The notes under the pieces: generated by a model
Database searches by the model: none
Seen by the model: the letters and a program-made list of their open reading frames with translations, nothing else
Told to the model about the DNA's origin: nothing
DNA from: Branchiostoma floridae
Lineage: Eukaryota > Chordata > Leptocardii > Amphioxiformes > Branchiostomatidae
Assembly (NCBI RefSeq): GCF_000003815.2
Contig: NC_049994.1
Span: forward strand, 5,080,392 to 5,144,391
Direction: 5' to 3'
Length of the DNA stretch: 64,000 bases
Made by a program: the position numbers and the translations under genes
Shown here: one piece after another, positions 56,101 through 64,000 of the stretch
Layout: each line of letters begins with the position of its first letter
How positions within the stretch are numbered: position 1 is the stretch's first letter

Positions 56101-59100
56101 TAGGTTAATGTATGTAAATATATCAAAGTATATAGTATACATCATATTCTTCACATCTAAGTGTTAGAAAGATAATAAAAATGTCTGTCATGGTACAACT
56201 TGTTTAAGAATTTGATAGCTTGTAACTAAGTTTTTATCAATAGGTCATTACTTAAATTTAAGTGGTGCATCCCAAAATTTTTTGGTGCACCCAATTTTTT
56301 AAGCTGGGTGCACCAGTGCACCTAATCCCAAAAATGAATTTCGAGCCCTGACTTAAAAAAGTCTATCTTTCAAATAATTCAATTTGGTACAGTAGAAGCC
56401 GCTTAATTGCACACCCAATTTGCCAGCGAATTCCGTGCAATTATCTGGCGTGTGCGATAATGCAAAGTTACCCAGTTGGACCGCACCGCCACGGGATGTG
56501 GGGATTCCGTGCAATAGACCGAAGTGTGCGTTTATCCGACATGCAATTAACTGGCTTCCACTGTATACACAAATCATCTTAGAAAATCAAACACCAGAGC
56601 GAGTAGTATATGATATGGTACTTTAAATTCATTTTGAAGACATTTGTTTGAAGACAAATTAATACAGTTGGATAAGTTTCAGCGATTACTTCCAGATGTT
56701 TTGAATGACATTCAGGACTGTTCTTCAGCATCACTACTAAGTAGTTTGAACTGGTTAATAACAGACCAAGGGTTTGGGAGAAATGCTCCCCTTGGGAGAT
56801 TTCGTGTAATAGGCAACCAATAAAAGACTTGGTTCGGCCCTCCTGGGGTCATGTGATCCCACACCACGTGATCTCAGTCCTCGGCCAGTTTATCCCTGCC
56901 TGCAGGGGAGTGAGGACGTTTTGATAAGTTATCCCTTTTAACCCGCCACCACCCCAGGGCCACCTTAGTTAAAGTTAAGTGAATAAGGTTTTCAAGACAT
57001 TACTTCGGAAAAGTAAAACTGTGTTTGTTCGGAAAAGTTAAACAGGATTAAAAAACTTTTCCCTTTCTTGTGCCAAACTCTGCCTCACTGTCTTTGTTGT
57101 TAGATTATTAAAGTTGTTAACTTGTACTAAAAATTGTATCTTTGAACTGTCTGTAGTTAAAGCTGAGAGTGCCTAGCCATCATGATCATTCTTCTACGTC
57201 TGACAACAATAAGTGTTTTTATTGTAGCTAAAGGACTGGTACTTTTTTCTTATGTTTTTATATGTCCAAGGATGATATTTACCTAGTCAGTAAAACTTTT
57301 GAATTTTCTATTTCCAGGGAAGCCCATCTTTGAGTTAGATGGTAAGAATTTCCAGTACGGCACAGACGAGCTACATCACCTGCTGGAGTCCTCCGACAAG
57401 ATCCCAGTCAGACGGTCTGATTTCCTGAAGGATCAGCGAGGGTATGCAGGGCTTGAAATTCATTTTTGGGATTAGGTCAACAAATTGTTGGGTGCACCAC
57501 TTAAATCATAATAGAATGTCAGAAAAACCTAATAACAAAACTTTAGATACTTACATGCTATCAAATTCTTAAACAAGTACCATGACAGACATTTTTTATT
57601 ATCTTTCTAACACTTAGATCAAGAATATGATGTATACTAGTATACTTTGATATCTTTACATAAGATAAACCCAAGAAAATATTTGGGTCCACCCTGTGCA
57701 CCCACAGAAAACAATTGGGTGCACAGCTCCAATTTTGGGTGCACCTGGGTGCACATGCACCCACTATTTCGAGCCCTGGTATGTATAAATTGCTATAACA
57801 CGTAGCACCTAGAACGTGCCTTTACGGTTTACCAATTGAAAGCAAAACAATCAGCATGGTAAAGCAGATGAAACAGATCCAGGCTTTAACCAGCTCAGGG
57901 ACCAGGCACTACAGCCCACAAAAATCATGACCATGGCTTGTACAGAACACAAGATATCAAAACCAGAAATTCTGCTGCACTGCCGTGGAAAGCTGCCAGG
58001 GGGCCCAACATCTAATTGTTACTAGTTTTTGTCACAGCCTACCAACACACTAAATCTATTTAGCCATTTTAAGTGATCTTGGCGACCAGCTAACAGACAC
58101 ATACACACACATACATACATGTAGATGGTGCCTTGAATATAACCTCCTTGACAAAGGTATTAACACCCTTGCAAAAATGGTGACTGTAAAATGCTACATT
58201 GGTCTGACATTTTTGTCATAATGATACCACAACAGTCTATATCTCTTAGCATTAATAACCATGCCTTGATTATACTGTATTGACCAGCTTTTGCAGTCAG
58301 CTCAAAAGACTCTTCTTGTGTGCCGACAGGTCGGCAGAGGAACGTCGCCGTCACAAGCAGCAGAACGAAGCGGAATTGGACATCGCTCGCTGGCGAACCG
58401 AGAAGGCTCGCAAGAAAGTAGAGGAGGTGGAGGAAAAGAAAAGGGTGAGAAAGAGTGAAAAAGGGGGATTGGGAGGAATACTCTTTAATCCCTGGAGACT
58501 TGAAAAGCACATTCATCAATTGTCTCTTTTCTTTGTATTATAATAATAAAATGAAAATCTTACTCTTTGTTCTAGAATTCTCCTTTATACAAAGAATCTG
58601 ATAATATAAAAGGCTCTAAATTCTTATTGCCATTCTTCTAGACCAAAATATGCACATAAGGATTGATTGTTCACTTGATTATGTAATGCCAATCATGTAA
58701 CTACATTGTACAATTTAATGGAGAACTCTGTAATTTTTCTACACATGATTTAAGAAGAGAGAAGAAGCAATTATGGCATGTTAATTATCTGATATAAATA
58801 AAGTTTCTTATTGTGCACAATTTATCTGTCTTGATACACATATTTAGACCCGTTTTGCTTTCTAATCAAATATACTTCACTATGTCATTGTGTTCTAATT
58901 CAGTATTCTTTCCTGACAGGATCTGGAAATGTTGAAAACCTACCAGCCTTTTGGCAGGCCAGGAGGAGGGGCTCCAAAGGTAGGGACAGACATGCCACAT
59001 CAACCCTGTTCAATTGTCATCAACCAAATGCAGAAAAAATTTTCATGAATTGTCATAGTATGGAAAAAAAAATGTGGCAAACTTAAAAATTTTTGATACC

Positions 59101-62100
59101 TTTGACATGTTTTGAAGTTCGATACTGTTTACACTTTTGATTCAATACTATGAGCGCAGTGGGGTGTGTTTGATAAACAAAACAATGTTGATTTGATACC
59201 AACAAAACACGTCCCTTCTTTGTGTAGCCCACTGCCCAAAGTTTTGTCCATGATAGCGCAAACAATTTGTAATAGCCCCCTTATTTAAAGCTTACTTTTT
59301 GGCAAATTTCTTAATATTTGTTGACTTCCCTGTTGTAAAAATGGTGAATTTCATAATATCCAAGTCTCTCTATGCATTTCATGGTTAACGCTAGTTCACC
59401 TTTATCCGCTAACCTATATACATTGTTTTCTAAAACAGGGTATTAAGGCACATCAAGCTGAAGGGTGGTAGTTTTAAACCGCAACATACTGAACATATTG
59501 CAATTTGAAACCAACGTCCGTCAACGTGATATCTCCAAATACCCTGCTTTTAAAAGCAACGGATATAGGTTACCCAACGGATAAATGTGAACTAATGTTA
59601 AATCTTTTAGTTTATCTGCAACAAAACTATGGGACTACCTAAATTAATTTTAACTTAACCTTTTACCATGCCGTTTTTTTCTTTATGATGTGCACATATT
59701 TTAGCCTGAGTATCATCCTCCGTAGTAACCGCTGGCTCACGACTTTCACTTCCTAACTCCGTGGTTAGCAAGCGAAAGTCGTGAGCCAGCGGTTACTACG
59801 GAGGATGATTCTCAAGCTACACATATTTGCCAAGAACCAAGGAAATAAATTGTCGTGCACGTGGCCTTAGAGTGATAATCAAATTTTAGATACTACTAGA
59901 AGAACAAAGAAAAACAAACTATGATCATGTATTTTGAACACTTGTGAGGCTGTTTGACCATTGATCCCTAATGTAGCGTGTGTTAGTCCATAGATTAACA
60001 TTGTTCCATCTCTCATCAGCCTGGAATCAAGAAAGACTCCCCACCAATTGTTACAGACAACCGGATGGTGGGTTCACACAGACTCTTGCATTGGGGTGGA
60101 AAGTGTTCATGGCAAATTCCCAAAAGTCGAAAAAATGTCCATTCTATTTTTATGGCATGTTAATTGCAATTCAAGACCAAAATGGTGACTCGATGACTTG
60201 CCAAAAAAAAACACACACAAAAATGACACTGTTTTTCAGAATAGAAAAACACACAAAAAGCATACTGTTTTTATAACTGACAGTTCATTTTCCACCATCC
60301 ATGAGTTCCTATAGTGTGGTAGCTCTCTTTCTGCCCCCCTCCCCCATCTACTCACAGTGTTTCTCCCCGGTCAACTACCATAATGGTTATTGTCACTGTA
60401 AACTAAGTTTATCCTAATCTCTACATAATGTCATTCTTGTACTTCTTTCAATTGCAAGTCCACTCAAATATACTTAGTCTGATACAGGATACAAATTATA
60501 GGCTACTCATTAAGCAACTGGAAAAGTTGCGAGAGTAACTTGAAATTTGTATTGTGTATCTTTTTACCTGTGTGTCTAACCAACCTTGACATACTTACTG
60601 ATAAAGTTCTGATTTCATAAACACAACAAGTGTGTGCAGTGTAAAAGTCAGTAAAAGTTGATAGAAATTGATAAAGGAATTAAACAGTTTTGCACAGGTG
60701 TACCACTGGGGGTCAGGTAAGCTGATACCACACAGTATTAATAGTGAAAAGTGCCTATGACACCAAAGTATAACGTTTTCTGATTATCTTCAATAATACT
60801 AGTAATACATTGTAGTATCATTCAATGTACGTTCAGACATTTGCACCAAATAAACTTTGATTTAAACTGCCATATTCATTGTGACATCAATAAGTAATAT
60901 TGATCAACATTCAATTACATGTACCTATAATAACTATTGTAACTAGAATGGTCTAATGTAGAATAACAAAAGCAGTGTATATTTAGAGCAAATGTCTCCT
61001 TTTCATTGAATAATAGACAAATTAATTTTAATTGAATATATCAGAAAATGTTGTCCATTGGTGTCATTGGTATCATAAAGTTTAAAGGACATACGTCCAG
61101 TATTTCAAATATCTTCGTTAGTCCGAAGCTCACGAGATATGCCTACTTGTCTGTTCTATACAGGCTCCTATGACTAGGATGACAAACTCATTAGAGACCA
61201 GATTTAGACCCCCAATGCCAGAGGTGGGTTTGTGTTAGCGAGGAAAGTGAATTGAGAATAGCTGAGTGTGTTTCGAGTGTTTGTTTTGCTTGTTTGATTT
61301 TTTATCTAGCGTAGACAATATCTACTAGCAGCTTAGGAGATCAGAAGTTTCAATATTGTTTGTTACGGTCAGAAAAAGACTGTTTAAAATTCAACTTCCT
61401 GAAACTAAGGAATTTTATAAATTTGGCTCTTTAAAAAAACAACAAAAAAACTACAAGTAATATTGTTCAAATGTTATAGATGTAGGGTTGATATATATAT
61501 TAGTTCGTTTTCTTTAATGTAAATGTAATGTTTACATTGTACATTGAAAAAAACACTAATATATATATCTACATGACCTAGAAAGTCTAGACTTAAAGGA
61601 ATGAAGAAGGAAATATTCTATCTTGGAAAATGCAACAAAAATTTGTTTTTTTACAGAGAAAGGGGATAGGAAACTAACCACAATCACTGCTTTCATCTGC
61701 TTCTTTCAATCCATCTTTCTGTGTGTTGTCTTTTGTGTTTGATTGTGTTGTGCTCTTTTTTTTCGTACACAAGTCATGATCTGTTGGTGCATCTGTTCCA
61801 ATTAGTGTAGTTTTCAGCAGGGATATCTCCAGGAATTGTAAACCTGAGGCTTCAAGGAGCATCACATTATGAAATAAACTTTTGACACATATTGATCAAA
61901 ATTCCCTTCTGAATGTGAGCAAATTCAGTCCTAAAATGTCATCTTTTCAATCCATGTGCTAGTACTTACTTTGTGTTAACTTTGGTGCTAGTTCACCTTT
62001 ATCCGCAGGGTAACTGTATAAAAAAATTATCCATTGTTTTTAAAAAGTATGGTATTTAGGGATGTCAATTTGTCCTTTGACATGATATCCCTAAATACCC

Positions 62101-63577
62101 CGTTCTTCAATACATCGGATATGGGTTAACCCACGGATAAAGGTGAACTAGCGTTAGACTGCTCACAGTTGAAAAAGACCTATAGGCCTTTTGATTCTAC
62201 CGTTCTTTCATGAAACGTAAGCTACTCTTCAAAATCACTTGGTACATCAAACTTGGAGATGCCCCTGCATTTTACAGTATGTCCCAGGGTCTGAATAATA
62301 CTAAAAACTTTCATGTTTTCTTTAAATAGCACACATACGAGGATGGGTTTGGTAAGCCCGGGGGTGGGGCTCCTTATCGCACGGAGTCAGGCAAGATAAA
62401 GACGACCTTAAAGCAGGACCCAGTTCTGAGGTTCAAGGACAACAAAGCATCAGCGAGGGAACTTGAGCAGATCGAACGCTACAGGCTGGATCCAAGGGCT
62501 GCTATGGAATACAAGTCTGAACTTGGTGAGTTACTGTAAATGTAGAAATGTTTGCGGTGAATTAATGTTCACGGTTTTCGCGGTGACCACTTCACCGCGA
62601 ACTTAAAACCACCGCGAACATTTTTCTATAATGGTATTAGACTGCAGTCTATGGTGTTACCGCGAAATTAAATCCACCGCAAAAAGTCCTTTTTCCCGCT
62701 ACCGCCAAATTAAATCCCCGCGAACTTAAATGCATTTACCGTACAGTATTACTTCCATTAAAATTGGATTCATACTTTTTGCCATGTCTGTTTATATGCT
62801 TTTGTGTGTATTGTGTTTGCTTGTTTGAGTTTCCAAATACTTTTGGTCAACATACTTTAGTTTGATGGATTGCGATGAAATTTAGTGTGCGTAGGTCTTG
62901 GGAAGACGAAGGTCAACATCAAGTTTGGCCCCCTGGTATCTGACCTTGGTACTGAAGTTACTGTACAACTTATGATAACATTTTTTATATCTTTTTCCTG
63001 GACAATTGCTAACATTTTGCTTTTTTTGCTGTTTGTCTTGAAAAATAAAAGGAAGAAGACAAGATACAACATGTCCCAATTTTCAGATTTGACGTTTTCT
63101 AATCCTTAAAGTTTGAATCTTTGATATTTTGGAGTTTATCATTCTGAGTTAGATATAAGCATGTCCTTAGGGGTGGGTACCAGTACAGAAAAGTCAAGTC
63201 CAGGTACAGTCAATATCTTGAGGTCCGAAACTGAACTTGTACATGATTATAACATATTCTAGAAAGCGAAATACAAGCACAGCTCTATTTATTTTTTAAT
63301 CAGTCCAAAAACCAGTTCACTACATCTTTTTAGACTGGTCAACAAGAAATACTGGTTTCTTATCATGGCAATAACATGCATCTACTAGTACTGGGCACCC
63401 CTTCATAATGATTACACAATACATGTATTAAAAAAATTGTTACTTGCAGATATTGCTGTGTTTGGAGATGAAATTGTTCTGATTTCTTGTCATTTCTCAT
63501 CAGCACGCTTGATGGATGATAAGAAACATCAGATGCAGCAGGAGTACCAGGCAGATATCGAGGCAGACAGAAAGATG
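47099..63577 (+). CDS. charged coiled-coil protein with two FG[KR]PGGGAP motifs, probable ciliary/centrosomal gene, 5' part
   Basis: Nine exons with matching phases give the first 312 codons: 47099-47162, 55756-55950, 57318-57441, 58330-58444, 58920-58979, 60020-60067, 61164-61223, 62330-62525, 63504-63577. The gene runs past the window. I do not recognise it with confidence. Visible are a Pro-rich N-terminus, a basic patch PKRKKV (74-79) like a simple nuclear localisation signal, a Glu/Arg/Lys helix at about 128-171 (RWRTEKARKKVEEVEEKKR), FGRPGGGAP at 177-185, a Pro-rich linker, FGKPGGGAP at 229-237, and another charged helix from about 265. There is no signal peptide or membrane segment. 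The X-box upstream and charged helices suggest a cilium or centrosome role; CSPP1-like and CCDC66-like proteins are candidates I could not verify. An exon may be missing in the 8.6-kb first intron, which includes the assembly gap. Confidence 0.75.
47471..47570. other. assembly gap (100 N)
   Basis: Exactly 100 unknown bases, the usual placeholder for a gap of unknown size. It lies in the first intron of the coiled-coil gene. Confidence 0.98.
48535..48815 (+). mobile_element. 5S rRNA-derived SINE (SINE3/DeuSINE-like)
   Basis: Positions 48560-48645 keep the internal promoter of 5S rRNA: 'ctcgatctctgaagttaag' (box A region), 'gatgggagacc' (box C) and 'accgggtgctgtag' at the 3' end. The middle is diverged, so it is not a working 5S gene. 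It runs on into 'ggaggtcccgtgctcgag' and ends in an (ATT)n tail near 48790-48810, as in 5S-headed SINEs. Confidence 0.7.
49823..49842. promoter_or_regulatory. p53-family-like 20-mer palindrome
   Basis: AGACATGTGCGAACATGTCT is two adjoining RRRCWWGYYY half-sites; the second is perfect and the first has one mismatch. It lies in a 10-bp-arm palindrome (GTAGACATGT / ACATGTCTAC). It may simply be a chance hairpin inside a repeat. Confidence 0.3.
50123..50807. mobile_element. non-autonomous DNA transposon with about 55-bp inverted ends
   Basis: Left GACCCCATTCACACTCAGAA and right TTCTGAGTGTGAATGGGGTC are exact complements, followed inward by 'ttatccgaataaaa' words. I could not find a clear target duplication. 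No transposase frame. Confidence 0.7.
52226..54400. mobile_element. 2.2-kb DNA transposon with inverted ends, probably non-autonomous
   Basis: TAGATCGTTTTCACA at the left and TGTGAAAACGATCTA-type sequence at the right are inverted, and 'gccatgttggatgataa' recurs inverted about 60 bp inside each end. The interior has a TACTGTAAATG fragment (52486-52590), a hairpin (about 52668-52775) and a 129-codon minus-strand frame (53953-54342) I do not recognise. No obvious target duplication. Confidence 0.55.
52668..52775. repeat. imperfect hairpin inside the 2.2-kb transposon
   Basis: 'ctggccctcactatccactt' and 'aagcggatagtgggggccag' are inverted, with 'taacaaggggc' and 'cctaactccgtga' between. Confidence 0.5.
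55756..55950 (+). CDS. coiled-coil gene exon 2
   Basis: Acceptor acttttcag, phase 1 at both ends, donor GTGAGT. It encodes the Pro-rich region with PPPGTEAPRR and PPPKRKKV. Confidence 0.85.
55996..56350 (+). mobile_element. CAGGGCTCGAAAT element, copy A
   Basis: The ends CAGGGCTCGAAAT / ATTTCGAGCCCTG are exact inverted repeats; 'gggtgcacccaa' words occur near both ends. The ends recall hAT elements, but the flanks (ATTTA/ACTTA) suggest a 5-bp rather than 8-bp duplication. It begins 46 bp after the exon 2 donor. Confidence 0.75.
56388..56566. mobile_element. TACAGTAGAAGCC MITE, copy 2
   Basis: The ends TACAGTAGAAGCCGCTTAAT / GCAATTAACTGGCTTCCACTGTA are inverted; interior 'gggattccgtgcaat'. 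Sister of 32601-32788. Confidence 0.68.
57318..57441 (+). CDS. coiled-coil gene exon 3
   Basis: Acceptor tatttccag, GKPIFELDGKNFQYGTDELH onward, ending DQRG in phase 2. The donor now reads GTATGC because a transposon was inserted after the fifth intron base. Confidence 0.85.
57447..57778 (-). mobile_element. CAGGGCTCGAAAT element, copy B, inserted in a splice donor
   Basis: Inverted relative to copy A. It is flanked by GTATG at 57442-57446 and 57779-57783. The left GTATG is bases +1 to +5 of the intron after exon 3, and the right one continues GTATGTATAAA, which was probably the original donor sequence. Confidence 0.8.
58330..58444 (+). CDS. coiled-coil gene exon 4
   Basis: Acceptor tgccgacag, first helix (SAEERRRHKQQNEAELDIAR onward), donor GTGAGA in phase 0. 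Confidence 0.88.
58920..58979 (+). CDS. coiled-coil gene exon 5
   Basis: 60 bp, phase 0 at both ends, acceptor ttcctgacag, donor GTAGGG. It encodes DLEMLKTYQPFGRPGGGAPK with the first glycine-rich motif. Confidence 0.88.
59385..59602. mobile_element. palindromic AACGCTAGTTCACC MITE, copy 5
   Basis: It starts TTAACGCTAGTTCACC and ends GTGAACTAATGTTAA; TTAA at both ends may be the target duplication. Confidence 0.72.
59702..59819. mobile_element. 118-bp hairpin MITE with 9-bp target duplication
   Basis: The ends TAGCCTGAGTATCATCCTCC and GGAGGATGATTCTCAAGCTA are inverted; the arms are about 47 bp and nearly identical. CACATATTT is duplicated exactly at 59693-59701 and 59820-59828. Confidence 0.85.
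60020..60067 (+). CDS. coiled-coil gene exon 6
   Basis: 48 bp, phase 0 at both ends, acceptor tctcatcag, donor GTGGGT; PGIKKDSPPIVTDNRM. Confidence 0.78.
61164..61223 (+). CDS. coiled-coil gene exon 7
   Basis: 60 bp, phase 0 at both ends, acceptor ttctatacag, donor GTGGGT; APMTRMTNSLETRFRPPMPE. Confidence 0.78.
61984..62156. mobile_element. palindromic AACGCTAGTTCACC MITE, copy 6
   Basis: It runs from 'tgctagttcacctttatccg' to 'ggataaaggtgaactagcgtta', shorter than the other copies. Confidence 0.72.
62330..62525 (+). CDS. coiled-coil gene exon 8
   Basis: Acceptor tttaaatag, donor GTGAGT in phase 1. It encodes the second motif FGKPGGGAPYRTESGK and a charged helix (ARELEQIERYRLDPRAAMEY). Confidence 0.88.
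62532..62748. mobile_element. TACTGTAAATG MITE, copy 2
   Basis: It begins at intron base +7 after exon 8 (donor GTGAGT then TACTGTAAATG) and ends 'catttaccgtacagta'. Same interior words as 29146-29340. Confidence 0.75.
63504..63577 (+). CDS. coiled-coil gene exon 9
   Basis: Acceptor ttctcatcag, donor GTAAAT in phase 0. It continues the helix (ARLMDDKKHQMQQEYQADIE...). The open frame is intact at the donor, so the gene continues. Confidence 0.83.
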
Positions 63578-63619
63578 GTAAATTTCTTTGTTTCATTCAG
63601 ACTCTTGTAGTTTCTAGTG

Positions 63620-63808
63620 GTACATAGGGCAGCAAGTTTCCCTGCTGTAGCAGTAGCATTTTTACAGAAAGGGGTAGCTAGCCCTTTCCCTTTAGCCTGC
63701 TTGAGGCACCTCCTTGAACATGGGACTCCCGTTGTACGTCCCTTTCAAAATACTGGTGCAGCCCCCAACTGAGAGGCTGCTACCAGTTGAGCTACAGGGA
63801 CATCCCTA
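63620..63808 (-). repeat. tRNA-derived SINE, family 1 (copy 2)
   Basis: On the minus strand it starts 'tagggatgtccctgtagctc' followed by 'aactggtagcag' (box A). It shares block order with the copy at 868-1058. Confidence 0.6.
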
Positions 63809-64000
63809 GATGGCACAGTTACATGGAACCTTTGAATTCACTACTTGTCTGCATGGAGTACACGATATCATAGAAGCTTTGCAAGATTGAAGAACCAACT
63901 TGAAGTTTTAGTTTTTTTTGTATATGCTACATTTTTCTCCAAGTAGTATGTATTTATGAACTGCAATAGATTTTAGCAGATGAGTTTAGTACAAGTTTTG

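Noticed and set aside
58160-58519. 119-codon minus-strand frame
   Set aside because: It is antisense to exon 4 of the coiled-coil gene, whose splice sites and phase fit well.
1-64000. CRISPR arrays, bacterial defence or phage systems
   Set aside because: The gene structure is eukaryotic throughout; the tandem repeats lack the direct-repeat and unique-spacer pattern.

Overview
The window looks like nuclear DNA of an invertebrate deuterostome, most likely an amphioxus (Branchiostoma). It has intron-rich, chordate-like genes with GT-AG introns, long AT-rich introns and intergenic DNA, and many families of small inverted-repeat DNA transposons (MITEs), tRNA-derived SINEs, a 5S rRNA-derived SINE and minisatellites. 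The species is an inference. There are no bacterial operons, CRISPR arrays or viral genes. One 100-base run of N (47471-47570) marks an assembly gap.

Layout. (1) 572-2393 (+): last two coding exons of an arrestin-domain-containing (ARRDC/TXNIP-type) gene whose 5' part lies left of the window. Its tail carries LYPNL, PSAP and PPPY motifs. (2) 2960-10700: gene-free, with nested transposons and GGATGG minisatellites. (3) 10729-18355 (+): four-exon class A aminergic receptor most like alpha-2 adrenergic receptors (482 aa). Its introns hold three kinds of tandem repeat and a minisatellite follows the stop. (4) 20374-20982 (-): GNAT acetyltransferase with an uninterrupted 202-codon frame and a predicted 5' UTR intron. 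(5) 25680-42631 (+): ZIP zinc transporter of the ZIP4/ZIP12 type, 12 exons plus one optional exon (702 or 727 aa), with a 3' UTR of about 2.4 kb to 45069. (6) 47099-63577 and beyond (+): first nine recognised exons (312 codons) of a charged coiled-coil protein with two F-G-[KR]-P-G-G-G-A-P motifs. A perfect RFX X-box palindrome 109 bp before its ATG suggests a ciliary or centrosomal gene.

The genes encode unrelated functions and show no sign of joint regulation. The most unusual features are in the transposable elements. Three hairpin MITEs have perfect 9-bp target duplications. A palindromic MITE family is present six times, two copies in the zinc-transporter 3' UTR. Several introns have insertions just past the 5' splice site, and one of these duplicated the first five intron bases. 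Two copies of that element lie in opposite orientation on either side of a single exon.

All exon models rest on reading frame, splice consensus and intron phase. No transcript or database evidence was available.
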